From contig NZ_BMTS01000023.1 in the NCBI RefSeq assembly GCF_014649795.1, positions 56,876-120,875 on the forward strand: DNA of 64,000 bases, written 5' to 3'. Shown here piece after piece: positions 26,225 to 35,087 of this stretch (position 1 is its first letter; each line of letters opens with the position of its first letter). A program made the position numbers and the translations under genes. The stretch is from Streptomyces melanogenes (GTDB lineage Bacteria; Actinomycetota; Actinomycetes; Streptomycetales; Streptomycetaceae). The notes below the pieces were generated by a model. That model saw nothing but the letters and a program-made list of their open reading frames with translations. It was not told the DNA's origin and did not search any database.

Positions 26225-27570
26225 GACGCTCCCTTCAGGGCGGCCACAGCCTGGCGGGCCAGCTGTGAACCGGTGGGTGAGAAAGCCGGGTTGAGCGCCA
26301 GCGCGGCGGTGAGGTCGCGGCGGGCCGCGGCGGTGTTTCCGGCGGCGCGCTCGATGACGCCTCGGTGGTAGAGGAAGGCGGCGTTGCGGTAGCCGGGTGC
26401 GGTGGCTCGTTCGGCGTACGGAAGGGCCTCCGCGTCCCGTCCGTTGACGTGCAGCGCCCAGGCGAGGGCGTCCGCCGTGTGCACGGTCCGCCGCTTGGCC
26501 CACTCGGCGCGGGCCGCGCGCAGCGCGTCCGCCGGGTCTCCGTGGTCCGCCTCGGCCAGCGCGGTGTCCAGGTCGGTGTCGACGCCGTGGGCGTGGGCCA
26601 GCGCGGTCCAGGCGGCGACCAGGCGGTACTGGGCCCGGGCGTCCGCGCCCCGCCCCGCCGTCTCGTACAGCTCACCCAGTGCGACGAGCTGGCTCGGCAG
26701 CGGATAGCGGGCGACGACCTGCTCCATACCGAGGGTCGCCGACCGCAGGTCGCCCCGCGCGTACTGGACACGGGCGCGGGTCTCCAGGGCGGGCAGGTAG
26801 TCGGGGGCGGCCCGCAGTGCCGTGTCGACCTGCTGCCCCGCCTCCGCGAACCGGCCGTTGCCGAGCGCGAGTTGGGCCAGTGCCGTCGCCACGTAGGCGC
26901 GGTCACCGGGGCCGGTGGCCGAGTCGAGGGCCTGCGCCAGGATCCGGTGGGCGGCCTCGGTGTCGCCGCGCAGCTCGTGGACGTACGCGAGCCGGGTGAA
27001 GACGGGGATGCCGGGCCTGCGGCCGTCGGCCGTGCGGGCAGCCGCCAACGCCTCGTCGTAGCGGCCGAGTTCGACCAGGGCGTCGATGCGCAGGGCGAGG
27101 GCGAGTTCGTCGTAGCCGTTGACGGCGAGCGCGCTGTCGGCGGCGGTGAGGGCGCCGGTGAAGTCGTGGCGGGCGGCGGCCAGCGCGGCGCGCCCCGCCA
27201 GTGCGCCGTCGTTGTCGGTGGGCCGCAGCTTGAGCGAGTGCTCCAGGGCCTGTTCGGCCTGCGCGTAGCGGCTGGGGTCGCCGTTGGTCCGCGCCTGCTC
27301 GACGTACGCGGCTCCCAGCGAGGCCCACGCGGTGGCGTCCTTGGGCTGCGCCTTGAGGTGGGCCTGCAGAGCGGTGATGCCGCGTGGCAGGTCGGCCGGG
27401 TCGAGGCGGCCGGCGGGGGCGGCGGTCACGGCGGGAGCGCGCGGCGCGTCCTGGCCGTCGAAGGCGAGCGCTCCGGCGCTGAGCCCGGCGGCGAGCGCCA
27501 GGGCGACGGCGCTCCGGCGCAGGACCCTCCTGCGCCCCCGGGGCGGGGGCACGGCCTGGGTGCCTGTCAT
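26221..27570 (-). CDS. Membrane-anchored or secreted TPR protein
   Basis: 449 residues. An N-terminal signal/anchor (about 14-37) follows a basic RGRRRVLRRS. The rest is helical repeats of the TPR type (for example AWASLGAAYVEQA, LALRIDALVELGRYDEALAAA, AAFLYHRGVIERAAG), likely a protein-binding scaffold. ATG 27570 has AAAGGA upstream. It is the middle gene of the DUF4331-TPR-NicO operon and is translationally coupled to the transporter. Confidence 0.87.
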   Translation of the reverse strand: MTGTQAVPPPRGRRRVLRRSAVALALAAGLSAGALAFDGQDAPRAPAVTAAPAGRLDPADLPRGITALQAHLKAQPKDATAWASLGAAYVEQARTNGDPSRYAQAEQALEHSLKLRPTDNDGALAGRAALAAARHDFTGALTAADSALAVNGYDELALALRIDALVELGRYDEALAAARTADGRRPGIPVFTRLAYVHELRGDTEAAHRILAQALDSATGPGDRAYVATALAQLALGNGRFAEAGQQVDTALRAAPDYLPALETRARVQYARGDLRSATLGMEQVVARYPLPSQLVALGELYETAGRGADARAQYRLVAAWTALAHAHGVDTDLDTALAEADHGDPADALRAARAEWAKRRTVHTADALAWALHVNGRDAEALPYAERATAPGYRNAAFLYHRGVIERAAGNTAAARRDLTAALALNPAFSPTGSQLARQAVAALKGAS

Positions 27571-27697
27571 GTCGGATCCTTTCAGCAGGCGGAAGGAGCG
27601 GTGCGAGAGCGCGGTCTCGAAGAGGGCCGCGGGACGGGGTGAGGACGTGGGGGCCTGGGCCGTCCCCGGTGCGGCCCTGGCCCCCACGGGGCGATCG

Positions 27698-29245
27698 CTA
27701 CGCGTTGATCTCCCGGCGCCGCAGCCGCCACCACACGAGGCCTGTGCCGATCAGGACCACGCCCGCAGCGCCGCCCGCCGCCGAGGCGATCAGGAGGGTG
27801 TCGTCACCGCCGCCGGACGAGGCGGGGCGCGCCCCGCCGGTGAGCTGGGTGCGGGTCCCGTCGCCCTCCTCGGTGGTCTTCTGGCCGCCCTTGCCGGCGA
27901 GCGGGCCCCGCGAACCGGAGGCCGGCAGCGCCACGTACGGGAAGCTCTTGCCGAACTCCGCGTCGTTGGCGTTGACCGCGTCGCCCAAGTCGTTCTTGGC
28001 GCCGGTCAGTTCGCCCTCCACCACCTGGAGCGAGATGTCCACCACGTCGTCGGCGAGCCGACGGCCGTTGGGGTAGCCCGCCGTGTCGCCGTCGAGGACG
28101 CCCAGCCGCTTGGGCGAGCTGCTCGGCGCTATGGCGGTGTTGAGCCGGATCATCTCCGCCGGGCGTACCTTCGGCGGCTGGTTCAGGTCCTTCACGCCGG
28201 TCAGGAACACCGACACCAGGTCGCTGCGCGGCTCCGCCGGGGCCTTGATCTTGTAGATCGACTCGATCAGCTTCGGCAGTTCGGGCTTGGTGACGTACGG
28301 AAGGAAGTCGGCGTCGTTCCACGGCGCGGACGCGTTGAACTTGTCCTTGTCCTTGAGCGGCACCACGACCTCGTTGACCAACGGCATCCCGAGCCGGGAC
28401 ACCTGGCTCCAGCCGCCCGAGGCGTTCTTGCGCTGGGTCGTCGACCAGATGCCGACGACCGGCTGCTGCTTCGACTGCCGCAGCTGGACGGTCGGCACCT
28501 GGAGGGCGATCGTGTTGACGTTGTAGCCCTTGAGGGTGTCCTTGCCGACCTCGGACAGGTTCCCGCCGTACAGCAGGTCGAAGACCCGCAGGTCGAGGAA
28601 GAACGGGTCGTCCGCCTGGCCCGCGAACGCCGTCGTCCCGCCCGGCAGTTGGCGCACCGCCTGCGAGCGCAGCTTGCCGTAGTCGGGCATGGACGCCTGG
28701 CCGACGTGGGACGGCGCCACCGGCAGGCCCTGCGCGAGCTTGGTGCTGGAGACGACCTTCTGGTCCTTCAGCTTGAGCAGGTCGATGTCGTACGTCTGGG
28801 TGAAGTTGAGGTCGGGGTCGTCCAGCGAGGTCACCGGACCGGTGTTGTAGAGGAACGTGTTGCCGTTCTTGGTGTGGTTCGTGAACGTCCAGCGGTACAG
28901 CAGGTCGCCCTGACCGTCCCCGTCGCTGTCGATGTGGATGTCGTGCTGGGCGTCGGCGGCGAACGGATAGAAGTTGGGGCCGCCCGCCGGTTCCTCGAAC
29001 GGCGTCCAGTTGGCGATGAGCGTCGTCGTGTCCGGCCGGTCCGGGCTGACGAACGCGTACACATCGGTGTTGTCGTACTGGGGCTGCCCGGAGATCAGCG
29101 GGGCCTCCCGGTGGCTGGAGGCGGTCGCCGCCCCGGGCCGCAGCGCGGACGCACCGGCGGCTGCGAGCCCCCCGGCGGCCAGCGCACCAGCGGCCAGCAC
29201 GGCGATGGAGCGGCGTGCCGGCCTCTTCCTGGTGTTCGGTGTCAT
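27698..29245 (-). CDS. DUF4331 protein, secreted with C-terminal membrane anchor
   Basis: 515 residues. A signal peptide (about 10-42) is followed by SSHREAPLISGQPQYDNTDVYAF, written here in part (SSHREAPLI, DNTDVYAF), the hallmark start of DUF4331 proteins. A C-terminal hydrophobic helix (about 485-507) ends in RLRRREINA, giving a surface-anchored protein. Function is unknown. First gene of an operon with a TPR protein and a metal transporter, divergent from SigK/RskA-like genes, so it may be part of that regulon. Confidence 0.88.
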   Translation of the reverse strand: MTPNTRKRPARRSIAVLAAGALAAGGLAAAGASALRPGAATASSHREAPLISGQPQYDNTDVYAFVSPDRPDTTTLIANWTPFEEPAGGPNFYPFAADAQHDIHIDSDGDGQGDLLYRWTFTNHTKNGNTFLYNTGPVTSLDDPDLNFTQTYDIDLLKLKDQKVVSSTKLAQGLPVAPSHVGQASMPDYGKLRSQAVRQLPGGTTAFAGQADDPFFLDLRVFDLLYGGNLSEVGKDTLKGYNVNTIALQVPTVQLRQSKQQPVVGIWSTTQRKNASGGWSQVSRLGMPLVNEVVVPLKDKDKFNASAPWNDADFLPYVTKPELPKLIESIYKIKAPAEPRSDLVSVFLTGVKDLNQPPKVRPAEMIRLNTAIAPSSSPKRLGVLDGDTAGYPNGRRLADDVVDISLQVVEGELTGAKNDLGDAVNANDAEFGKSFPYVALPASGSRGPLAGKGGQKTTEEGDGTRTQLTGGARPASSGGGDDTLLIASAAGGAAGVVLIGTGLVWWRLRRREINA

Positions 29246-29400
29246 CGCTTCCGTCCTTCTCGTACGTGCGGTGGAGTGCTTGACGAGAAGCCATTCGGAG
29301 CCCGGCTCGCAGCGGATTGGGGGCGCGGGCAATCCATGTGCGCCTCTCGCTCCGAAGGACCCGCGACGGGACAATGGCGCCCGCGGAGAGGGGGGAGCCG

Positions 29401-29943
29401 GTGGAGGCCGACAGGCTGCTGGTCCTGGTAGCCGGCGGGGACCAGAAGGCGTTCGAGGAGCTGTACGCCCTGGTGTCCGGGCCGGTCTACGGCCTGGTGC
29501 GCCGGGTGCTGAGGGACCCCGCCCAGTCCGAGGAGGTCGCGCAGGAGGTGCTGCTCGAACTGTGGCGCTGCGCCGCCCGTTTCGACCCGGGGCGCGGCAC
29601 CGCGCTGTCCTGGGTACTCACCCTCGCGCACCGCAGGGCCGTGGACCGGGTGCGTTCGGCGCGGGCGGCAGGCGAGCGGGAGGAGAAGGCCGCCCGGCGC
29701 TCCGAGGGGCCCGCCTTCGACCAGGTCGTCGAGGAGGTGGAGAGCGGTCTCGAACGCGACTGGGTCCGCCGCTGCCTGGACCGGCTCACCACGCTCCAGC
29801 GCCAGTCGGTCACGCTCGCGTACTACGACGGCTACACCTACCGGGAGGTCGCCCAGCGGCTCTCCGTTCCGCTCGGCACGGTCAAGACGCGGATGCGGGA
29901 CGGGCTGCTGCGGCTGCGAGAATGCCTGGAGAGCGCCGCATGA
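29401..29943 (+). CDS. ECF sigma factor, SigK-like
   Basis: 180 residues. Region 2 shows FEELYALVSGPVYGLVRRVL and VAQEVLLELW; region 4 shows YYDGYTYREVAQRLSVPLGT and VKTRMRDGL. GTG 29401 was chosen for its strong GGGGGGAG; an in-frame ATG at 29374 is the alternative. The stop overlaps the anti-sigma start as ATGA. Divergent from the DUF4331 operon, which it likely transcribes along with itself. Confidence 0.9.
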   Translation: MEADRLLVLVAGGDQKAFEELYALVSGPVYGLVRRVLRDPAQSEEVAQEVLLELWRCAARFDPGRGTALSWVLTLAHRRAVDRVRSARAAGEREEKAARRSEGPAFDQVVEEVESGLERDWVRRCLDRLTTLQRQSVTLAYYDGYTYREVAQRLSVPLGTVKTRMRDGLLRLRECLESAA

Positions 29944-30704
29944 GCCTCCGCACCGCCCTCAGCCGGATCAGACGCGTCCATTCCCTCGCCGTCCCCTACG
30001 CCCTCAACGCCCTGGAGCCGCGCGAGCTGCGCCGTTTCGAACGCCATCTGGCCCGCTGTGCCGCCTGCGCCGCCGAGGTACGCGAGCTCGCCGCCGGGAG
30101 CGAGCGCCTGGGCCGCGCCGCCGCCCGCCCGGCCCCGGACGCGCTGCGGGAACGGGTACTCAGGGACGTACGCACGACTGAGCAGGAGCGGGCGGCGCCC
30201 GTTCCGTCGCCCCGGACGTCTGCCGTGCGCCGCCCGCTGGTCCTCGCTACGGCCACGACCGCCGCGCTCGCGCTGATCGGCGCCGTGCTGCTCGGGGTGC
30301 AGCTGAACCGCACCCAGGACCGGCTCGATGCCGAACGGGCCCGGGCACGGTCGATCGGCGAGGTGCTCGCGGCTCCCGACGCGCGTACCAGTACGGAGCG
30401 GGACGGGCGGGGCCGCGGCATCAGCGCGGTCACCGCGCCCGGTCTGCACCGCGCCGTGGTGACCGTGTCAGGACTCGGCGCGGCCCCCGAAGGACGCGTT
30501 CGGCAACTGTGGGTGATGGCGGATCAGGGCAAGGCGCCGCGCTCGGCCGGGCTGCTGCACAGCGAACAGCCGTTCGTGGTCACCGGGCTCGCCTTCGGGA
30601 GCAGGGCATTCGCGGTGACCGATGAACCGGAGGGCGGCTCGCCTCGTCCCACCACCGCGCCACTTGTCCAACTGGCCCTGGCGCCAGATGCATTCGGAGA
30701 GTGA
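29940..30704 (+). CDS. RskA-like anti-sigma factor
   Basis: 254 residues. The N-terminal anti-sigma domain has a zinc-finger-like HLARCAACAAEV (HxxxCxxC). One membrane helix lies at about 100-122. The external C-terminal domain has the RskA pattern GLGAAPEGRVRQLWVM. It would hold the sigma factor at the membrane until a signal triggers its removal. Coupled to the sigma gene by ATGA, which fits a stoichiometric pair. Confidence 0.9.
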   Translation: MSLRTALSRIRRVHSLAVPYALNALEPRELRRFERHLARCAACAAEVRELAAGSERLGRAAARPAPDALRERVLRDVRTTEQERAAPVPSPRTSAVRRPLVLATATTAALALIGAVLLGVQLNRTQDRLDAERARARSIGEVLAAPDARTSTERDGRGRGISAVTAPGLHRAVVTVSGLGAAPEGRVRQLWVMADQGKAPRSAGLLHSEQPFVVTGLAFGSRAFAVTDEPEGGSPRPTTAPLVQLALAPDAFGE

Positions 30705-30753
30705 GAACCGCGGAGCCGGGCCACCGGCAGGTGGCCCGGCTCCCCGGTTCTCA
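30702..30753. terminator. Bidirectional terminator between convergent genes
   Basis: A near-perfect stem of 24 nt per arm (30702-30725 and 30730-30753) with a 4-nt loop. It starts on the stop codon of the anti-sigma gene and ends 12 nt before the end of the acyltransferase gene on the other strand. Confidence 0.85.
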
Positions 30754-30764
30754 CCGCAGCCCAC

Positions 30765-31952
30765 TCAACCCGCCGCGGCCTTGACCCGCCGGGATGTCGA
30801 CCAGTGGCGGGTGATCGGCCGCTCGACGAGGGCGTAGAGCGCCCAGGACGTCAGGACGCACACCGCGAGCAGCGCGGCCATCAACCCCAATGCGACGGGC
30901 GTCGAGTAGAGGTCGTGTCCCAGGAGTTTGCGGCCGTAGATGAGCACGATGGAGTGCATGAGATAGAAGGCGAACGATATTTCGCCGAGCCACACCATCG
31001 TGCGGTTGCGGAAGATGGTGAACCTCCCCTTCGCGTCGGCCATCGCGGCCGCCGCGATCAGGAGGACGATCGGGATGATCGAGGTGGAGCGCTGGGCGTA
31101 GAGCAAGTCCGACTCCTGGGCGAGCCAGTAGCTGCCCGCCAGGAGCAGGCTCGACCAGGCGAGGCCGATGTTGCGCCAGCGCCCGTTGAGCACCGCGTGC
31201 GCGACCAGCATGCCGAGCGCGAAATCGAGCAGGCGCACCGGCGGGAGGTCGTACGCGAACCACAACTGCTTCACCGAGGTGTTCCCCGACGTCGAGGTGT
31301 TGAGCTGGAGCGTCGGCGAGTCGGGCAGCACCTGGTAGGCGAACAGGGGGGTGAGGATGATCGCCGTGAGCACTCCGCCGATCCAGTACTTCAGGCGTGC
31401 CGGATCGATACGCAGGAACAGCCGGTGCAGCAGCGGGAACGAGGCGTAGAAGACCAGCTCGCACGCCAGCGACCAGCTTGGCATATCCACGCTCAGGAGG
31501 TACTGGATGTCAGGTATCCATACGTGGACCATGAAGAGGTTGGCGAGCGCCACCCGGGTCGGGGTGTAGGCGGAGGCGAAGAGGAGCATCGCCAGGCCCC
31601 AGGTGATCACGTAGTTCGGGTAGACCTTGACGAACCGGCGGCGCCAGAACGCCCGGGCCGTGTCCGTCGGACGGGCCGACCAGGTCAGCACGAAGCCGCT
31701 GAGTACGAAGAAGAAGGTGACGCCCAGCGCGCCGGCCTTTTCCGTGGCCCTGTTGAGGTCCATGGCCAGGTTGTCGTCTCCCAGCAGGCGCACCTGGGGG
31801 AGGGTCAGTCCGGCATGGCTGATGAAGACCAGGAACGCGGCGGGGAACCGCAGTCCGGTCAGCGAGGGCAGCCGGGTGGGACGGGTGGTCGCGGGCAGCC
31901 TGTTCCTGTCCCGCCGGGGCGCCTCACTGGGCGCGCGCAGCACGTCGGTCAT
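30765..31952 (-). CDS. Acyltransferase-3 family membrane protein
   Basis: 395 residues with about ten membrane helices. The early motif LTGLRFPAAFLVFISHAG holds the conserved Arg and His of the family, and FFFVLSGFVLTWS is also typical. These enzymes O-acylate sugars, peptidoglycan, lipids or antibiotics (for example macrolide acylases). ATG 31952 has GGAAGG upstream. There is no biosynthetic neighbour, so the substrate is open. Confidence 0.88.
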   Translation of the reverse strand: MTDVLRAPSEAPRRDRNRLPATTRPTRLPSLTGLRFPAAFLVFISHAGLTLPQVRLLGDDNLAMDLNRATEKAGALGVTFFFVLSGFVLTWSARPTDTARAFWRRRFVKVYPNYVITWGLAMLLFASAYTPTRVALANLFMVHVWIPDIQYLLSVDMPSWSLACELVFYASFPLLHRLFLRIDPARLKYWIGGVLTAIILTPLFAYQVLPDSPTLQLNTSTSGNTSVKQLWFAYDLPPVRLLDFALGMLVAHAVLNGRWRNIGLAWSSLLLAGSYWLAQESDLLYAQRSTSIIPIVLLIAAAAMADAKGRFTIFRNRTMVWLGEISFAFYLMHSIVLIYGRKLLGHDLYSTPVALGLMAALLAVCVLTSWALYALVERPITRHWSTSRRVKAAAG

Positions 31953-32390
31953 GGACAACCTTCCTGAACACGTGGGGGTGGACGCCCGGGGGATGAGGTG
32001 GGCGGATCCGGGCAGCGCCTTGGAGGAGTCGGGCTGGGTGCGGTGCCCGGGGTGCGGGGGCCGCTGCCAGGCCGGGCAGTTGGTCTGCGTGCCGTGATGG
32101 GCAGGCATTCCGCTGGGGATGCCCGGGCCTTCGCGGTCACGAGCGTCAGCCCCGGGCAGGCCGCCACGGCTGGGCTCGCGGACGTCGTTCGCAGATGCTG
32201 GCGGGTAACGGCCCTGCGCCCTGTGCGACATGACCTCTGCGAAGACACCTCAATTCTGGGCGAGGGGGTCTGAGGCGTCGTTGGCTCCCAGCGCATGGTT
32301 GTTGGCGTGGAACGCTCTGTCGGTTCTCGACCGGGCTGCACTTTGCTGGCTGTTTTGGATCACTGTTGCCAGAGTGTGTGTGAGGTAGGG
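31953..32390. other. Intergenic region between divergent genes
   Basis: 438 bases between the acyltransferase and the AraC regulator. No convincing gene, RNA or strong palindrome was seen. It must hold both promoters; GAGGTAGGG just before 32391 is the RBS of the regulator. Confidence 0.5.
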
Positions 32391-33440
32391 ATGCGTTCAA
32401 CAGTCGTCGACACCGCCGAGTTTCCCGTCAGCGAGCGGCCGGGGGCGTGGGCCGGGGCCATGGCCATGGCGCGGGTGCCCCAGCGCGTCACCCCCCTGGA
32501 GGCGGGAACCTTCCAAGCGCGGATCGAGATGATGCCCCTGGGTGCCGGGCAGGTCTCCGTCGTCTCGTCGTACGCCTCCGTGATCGCGCAACGGACACCC
32601 CGGCACATCCGGCAGTCCGACCCGGAGATGCTCCGGGTCATCCTCGCCACGTCAGGAGCGGTGGGCATCGAACAGTGCCGGCAGCGAACCCTGCTCAAGC
32701 GCGGAGAGATGGGCTTCGGCGACAGCTCGCACCCCATCGAGATCCATGCGGGCGACACCCCCGCCCGGCATCTCATCTTCCAGTTCCCGAAGAAGCTCCT
32801 GCGCCTCCCGCGCGAGCAGTTCACCCGGCTGTACGGCCTGTCCCTGCCGTGGACACAGGGCGTCGGCCGTCTGTTCGGCCAGTTCCTGGGCGGACTCGCC
32901 GACGAGTACGCCCAGTACACAGCGCAGGACGCCACCCGCCTGGAAGCCACCGCGCTCGACCTGCTGTCGACCGTACTGGCGCACCACCTCGACCAGGACG
33001 CCTCATCCGGCGGCCCTGCCCTGTCCGGTGCCTCCGGTCAGCGGGCGCTGTTCCTGCGGATGAGTGCCTTCATCGCCGAGCATCTGCCCGACCCCGACCT
33101 GGGGCCGGAAACCATCGCCGCGGCCCACCATCTCTCCCTGCGGTACCTGCACCGCGTCTTCCAGGACAACGACACCACACCCCGGGCCCTCATCCGACAG
33201 CAACGACTCGACCGCTGCCGCAAGGACCTGGCGGACCCGGCCCTGCAGCACCTCACGATCCACGCCATCGCCGCACGCTGGGGCTACCCCCAACCCGACG
33301 GCTTCTCCCGCGCCTTCCGCACGGCCACCGGAATGTCCCCCAGCGAATACCGGGCCACGCAGCGCTACGCCCAGCTCGTCGGCCTCGCTCACGCCGAGAA
33401 CGACGTGCCGTGCCGAGACCCGTACGACACCGCGTGTTGA
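32391..33440 (+). CDS. AraC-family transcriptional regulator
   Basis: 349 residues. The N-terminal half is an AraC-like ligand-binding domain (RVTPLEAGTFQARIEMMPLG, HPIEIHAGDTPARHLIFQ). The C-terminal half has two helix-turn-helix units (ETIAAAHHLSLRYLHRVFQ and AIAARWGYPQPDGFSRAFR) and ends with the usual TGMSPSEYR. Start ATG 32391 follows AGGTAGGG. Targets unknown; the divergent acyltransferase or the secreted protein downstream are candidates. Confidence 0.9.
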   Translation: MRSTVVDTAEFPVSERPGAWAGAMAMARVPQRVTPLEAGTFQARIEMMPLGAGQVSVVSSYASVIAQRTPRHIRQSDPEMLRVILATSGAVGIEQCRQRTLLKRGEMGFGDSSHPIEIHAGDTPARHLIFQFPKKLLRLPREQFTRLYGLSLPWTQGVGRLFGQFLGGLADEYAQYTAQDATRLEATALDLLSTVLAHHLDQDASSGGPALSGASGQRALFLRMSAFIAEHLPDPDLGPETIAAAHHLSLRYLHRVFQDNDTTPRALIRQQRLDRCRKDLADPALQHLTIHAIAARWGYPQPDGFSRAFRTATGMSPSEYRATQRYAQLVGLAHAENDVPCRDPYDTAC

Positions 33441-33492
33441 TGTCCGGCGCGGCATGCGGCACCGTGCAAGGAACCGATCGGAGAGGAATCCC

Positions 33493-33819
33493 ATGCGCCG
33501 CCGCAAGAAAATGCCCCTTCTGCTCACCGCGCCGCTGCTCCTCGCGGGGGTGTCCGTCGCGATGCCTGTCGCATTCGCCACCCCGGCGAGCGCCGCCCCG
33601 CACGGCTGCCAGTCGACGAAACTGGACCACGCCACCGCGAGTTCCACCTGCCACTACGGACCAGGTCAGCAGCGCGTGGTGATCACCTGCCTGGATGGTG
33701 TCAACGGGGAGAGGTACGCGTTCAACGGTCCGTGGGTGCAGTGGTACCAGACCTCGAAGGCCTCGTGCGCGGCGCCGTACCGGCAGAACATCTCGTACAT
33801 CACGATCCAGGTCCGCTGA
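33493..33819 (+). CDS. Small secreted protein (108 aa)
   Basis: A Sec signal peptide (KKMPLLLTAPLLLAGVSVA, cleavage near ASAAP) precedes a mature domain of about 73 residues with four cysteines, rich in Trp, Tyr and Gln. No family recognised. The RBS GAGAGGA precedes ATG 33493. The paired cysteines suggest disulphides in an extracellular protein. Confidence 0.75.
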   Translation: MRRRKKMPLLLTAPLLLAGVSVAMPVAFATPASAAPHGCQSTKLDHATASSTCHYGPGQQRVVITCLDGVNGERYAFNGPWVQWYQTSKASCAAPYRQNISYITIQVR

Positions 33820-33963
33820 CCTGACCGCGCAGGTCAGCAGTTGGAGGCAAGCAGACAACTGAATCACCGGTCTGTGAACCGGGGTGAATCCTTTGGAGCA
33901 CGCCGTGCCTCTTATGGGCGTGCGGACGACCGTGTCCGCCCCGTACTCCACCAGGAGGACCCC

Positions 33964-34059
33964 ATGACCACCGTCGTCATCGCCGCCGCGGCCGCCGCGC
34001 TGCTGTTGTGCGCGTGCACTGCCACGCTGCTGCGCCGCCGGAGGCGTCAGCGTGGCTGA
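33964..34059 (+). CDS. 31-residue single-span membrane microprotein
   Basis: An ideal AGGAGG lies 5 nt before ATG 33964. The peptide is one hydrophobic helix (VVIAAAAAALLLCACTATLL) followed by a basic tail of repeated Arg. Its stop overlaps the start of the ECF sigma gene by 8 nt, which implies translational coupling. Too short for most gene finders. Function unknown; it could be a small regulator or merely a coupling leader. Confidence 0.6.
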   Translation: MTTVVIAAAAAALLLCACTATLLRRRRRQRG

Positions 34060-34648
34060 CCACACCTGGCCCGGCGGGAGCATGGTCGCCGCGGCGCAAC
34101 GCGGCGACGTCGAAGCCCTCACCGCACTGGTGGACGGCTCCTACCCGCACGTGCACCGCTTCGCGCACACGCTGTGTGCCACTCCCCAGGACGCCGAGGA
34201 TGCCGCCCAGGAAGCGCTGATCATCCTCTACCGCAAGATCGGGATGCTGCGCGCCTCCGGGGCGCTGGCATCGTGGATGTTCCGCATCGTCCGCAACGAG
34301 TGCCTGCGCCGCAGCCGCGCGCTGCTCCGCCGTGGACCGGCCGAGGAGCCCGACCGGCTCGGTACGTCGGGCCGGGGCGACGCCTTCGGCGGCGCCACGC
34401 GGTCCGCGGAGGAGGACTTCCTGCTGCGCCTGGAAGCCGAACGCGTCGCGGCCGCCGTCGCCGCCCTGCCCGACGACCAGCGGCAGGTGCTGGTCATGCG
34501 GGACATCCAGGGCCTGCCCGGCCGCACGGTCGCCGACCGGCTCGGGCTGAGCAACGCCGCGATGAAGTCCCGTCTGCACCGAGCCCGTTCGACCGTACGC
34601 GAGGCACTGGGCGGCGAATTGGTGCGCGACGAGGGGAACCGACGATGA
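34052..34648 (+). CDS. ECF sigma factor
   Basis: 198 residues. Region 2 (AQRGDVEALTALVDGSYPHV, PQDAEDAAQEALIILY) and region 4 (LPDDQRQVLVMRDIQGLPGR, LGLSNAAMKSRLHRAR) are clear. GTG 34052 has GGAGG 7 nt upstream. Middle gene of a three-gene coupled unit with a 31-residue membrane peptide before it and a cysteine-containing membrane protein after it. No classical zinc anti-sigma gene is present. Confidence 0.88.
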   Translation: MADHTWPGGSMVAAAQRGDVEALTALVDGSYPHVHRFAHTLCATPQDAEDAAQEALIILYRKIGMLRASGALASWMFRIVRNECLRRSRALLRRGPAEEPDRLGTSGRGDAFGGATRSAEEDFLLRLEAERVAAAVAALPDDQRQVLVMRDIQGLPGRTVADRLGLSNAAMKSRLHRARSTVREALGGELVRDEGNRR

Positions 34649-34971
34649 CGCACGACACGACCACGATGACACGCCCCGCCACGCCCGGTTCCGCCGATGC
34701 GCGCGAGGCGCCGACGCGCGGCGGCTTCGCCAGCGTCACCGTCCCGCGCCATCTGGCGCGCGGCGCCGTCGGTTTCGGTGCGCTCGCCGGATCCCTGGCC
34801 CTGCTACCGGTCGTCGGCCTGGTGAGCCTGCTGCTCGCTCCGCTCGGCCTGATCGCGCTGCGCGGCTGCCCGATGTGCTGGGCGATCGGCCTCGCGGAGA
34901 CCGTCTCTGCCGGACGGCTGCGGCGGTCGTGCACGGAAGGGAGATGCGACCTGACCCGCGCCAGGCCTTAG
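34645..34971 (+). CDS. Small membrane protein with CPMC motif, possible anti-sigma partner
   Basis: 108 residues, coupled by ATGA to the sigma gene. It has one or two hydrophobic segments (about 45-78) and a C-terminal tail with GCPMCW (CxxC) followed by two more cysteines (SCTEGRC). No known anti-sigma domain is recognised. The context and paired cysteines suggest a metal- or thiol-sensing regulator of the sigma factor; this is inference. Confidence 0.7.
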   Translation: MTHDTTTMTRPATPGSADAREAPTRGGFASVTVPRHLARGAVGFGALAGSLALLPVVGLVSLLLAPLGLIALRGCPMCWAIGLAETVSAGRLRRSCTEGRCDLTRARP

Positions 34972-35087
34972 CCCTGCGGCCGCACCGTCATCCGGATCCC
35001 ATCCCGTGCCCACAGCACGAACCATGTCCTCGTGGTCACTTCGTGCGAGGGCGCGGGTGGGTGTCCAGGCCGCCCTGGCGCCAGATG

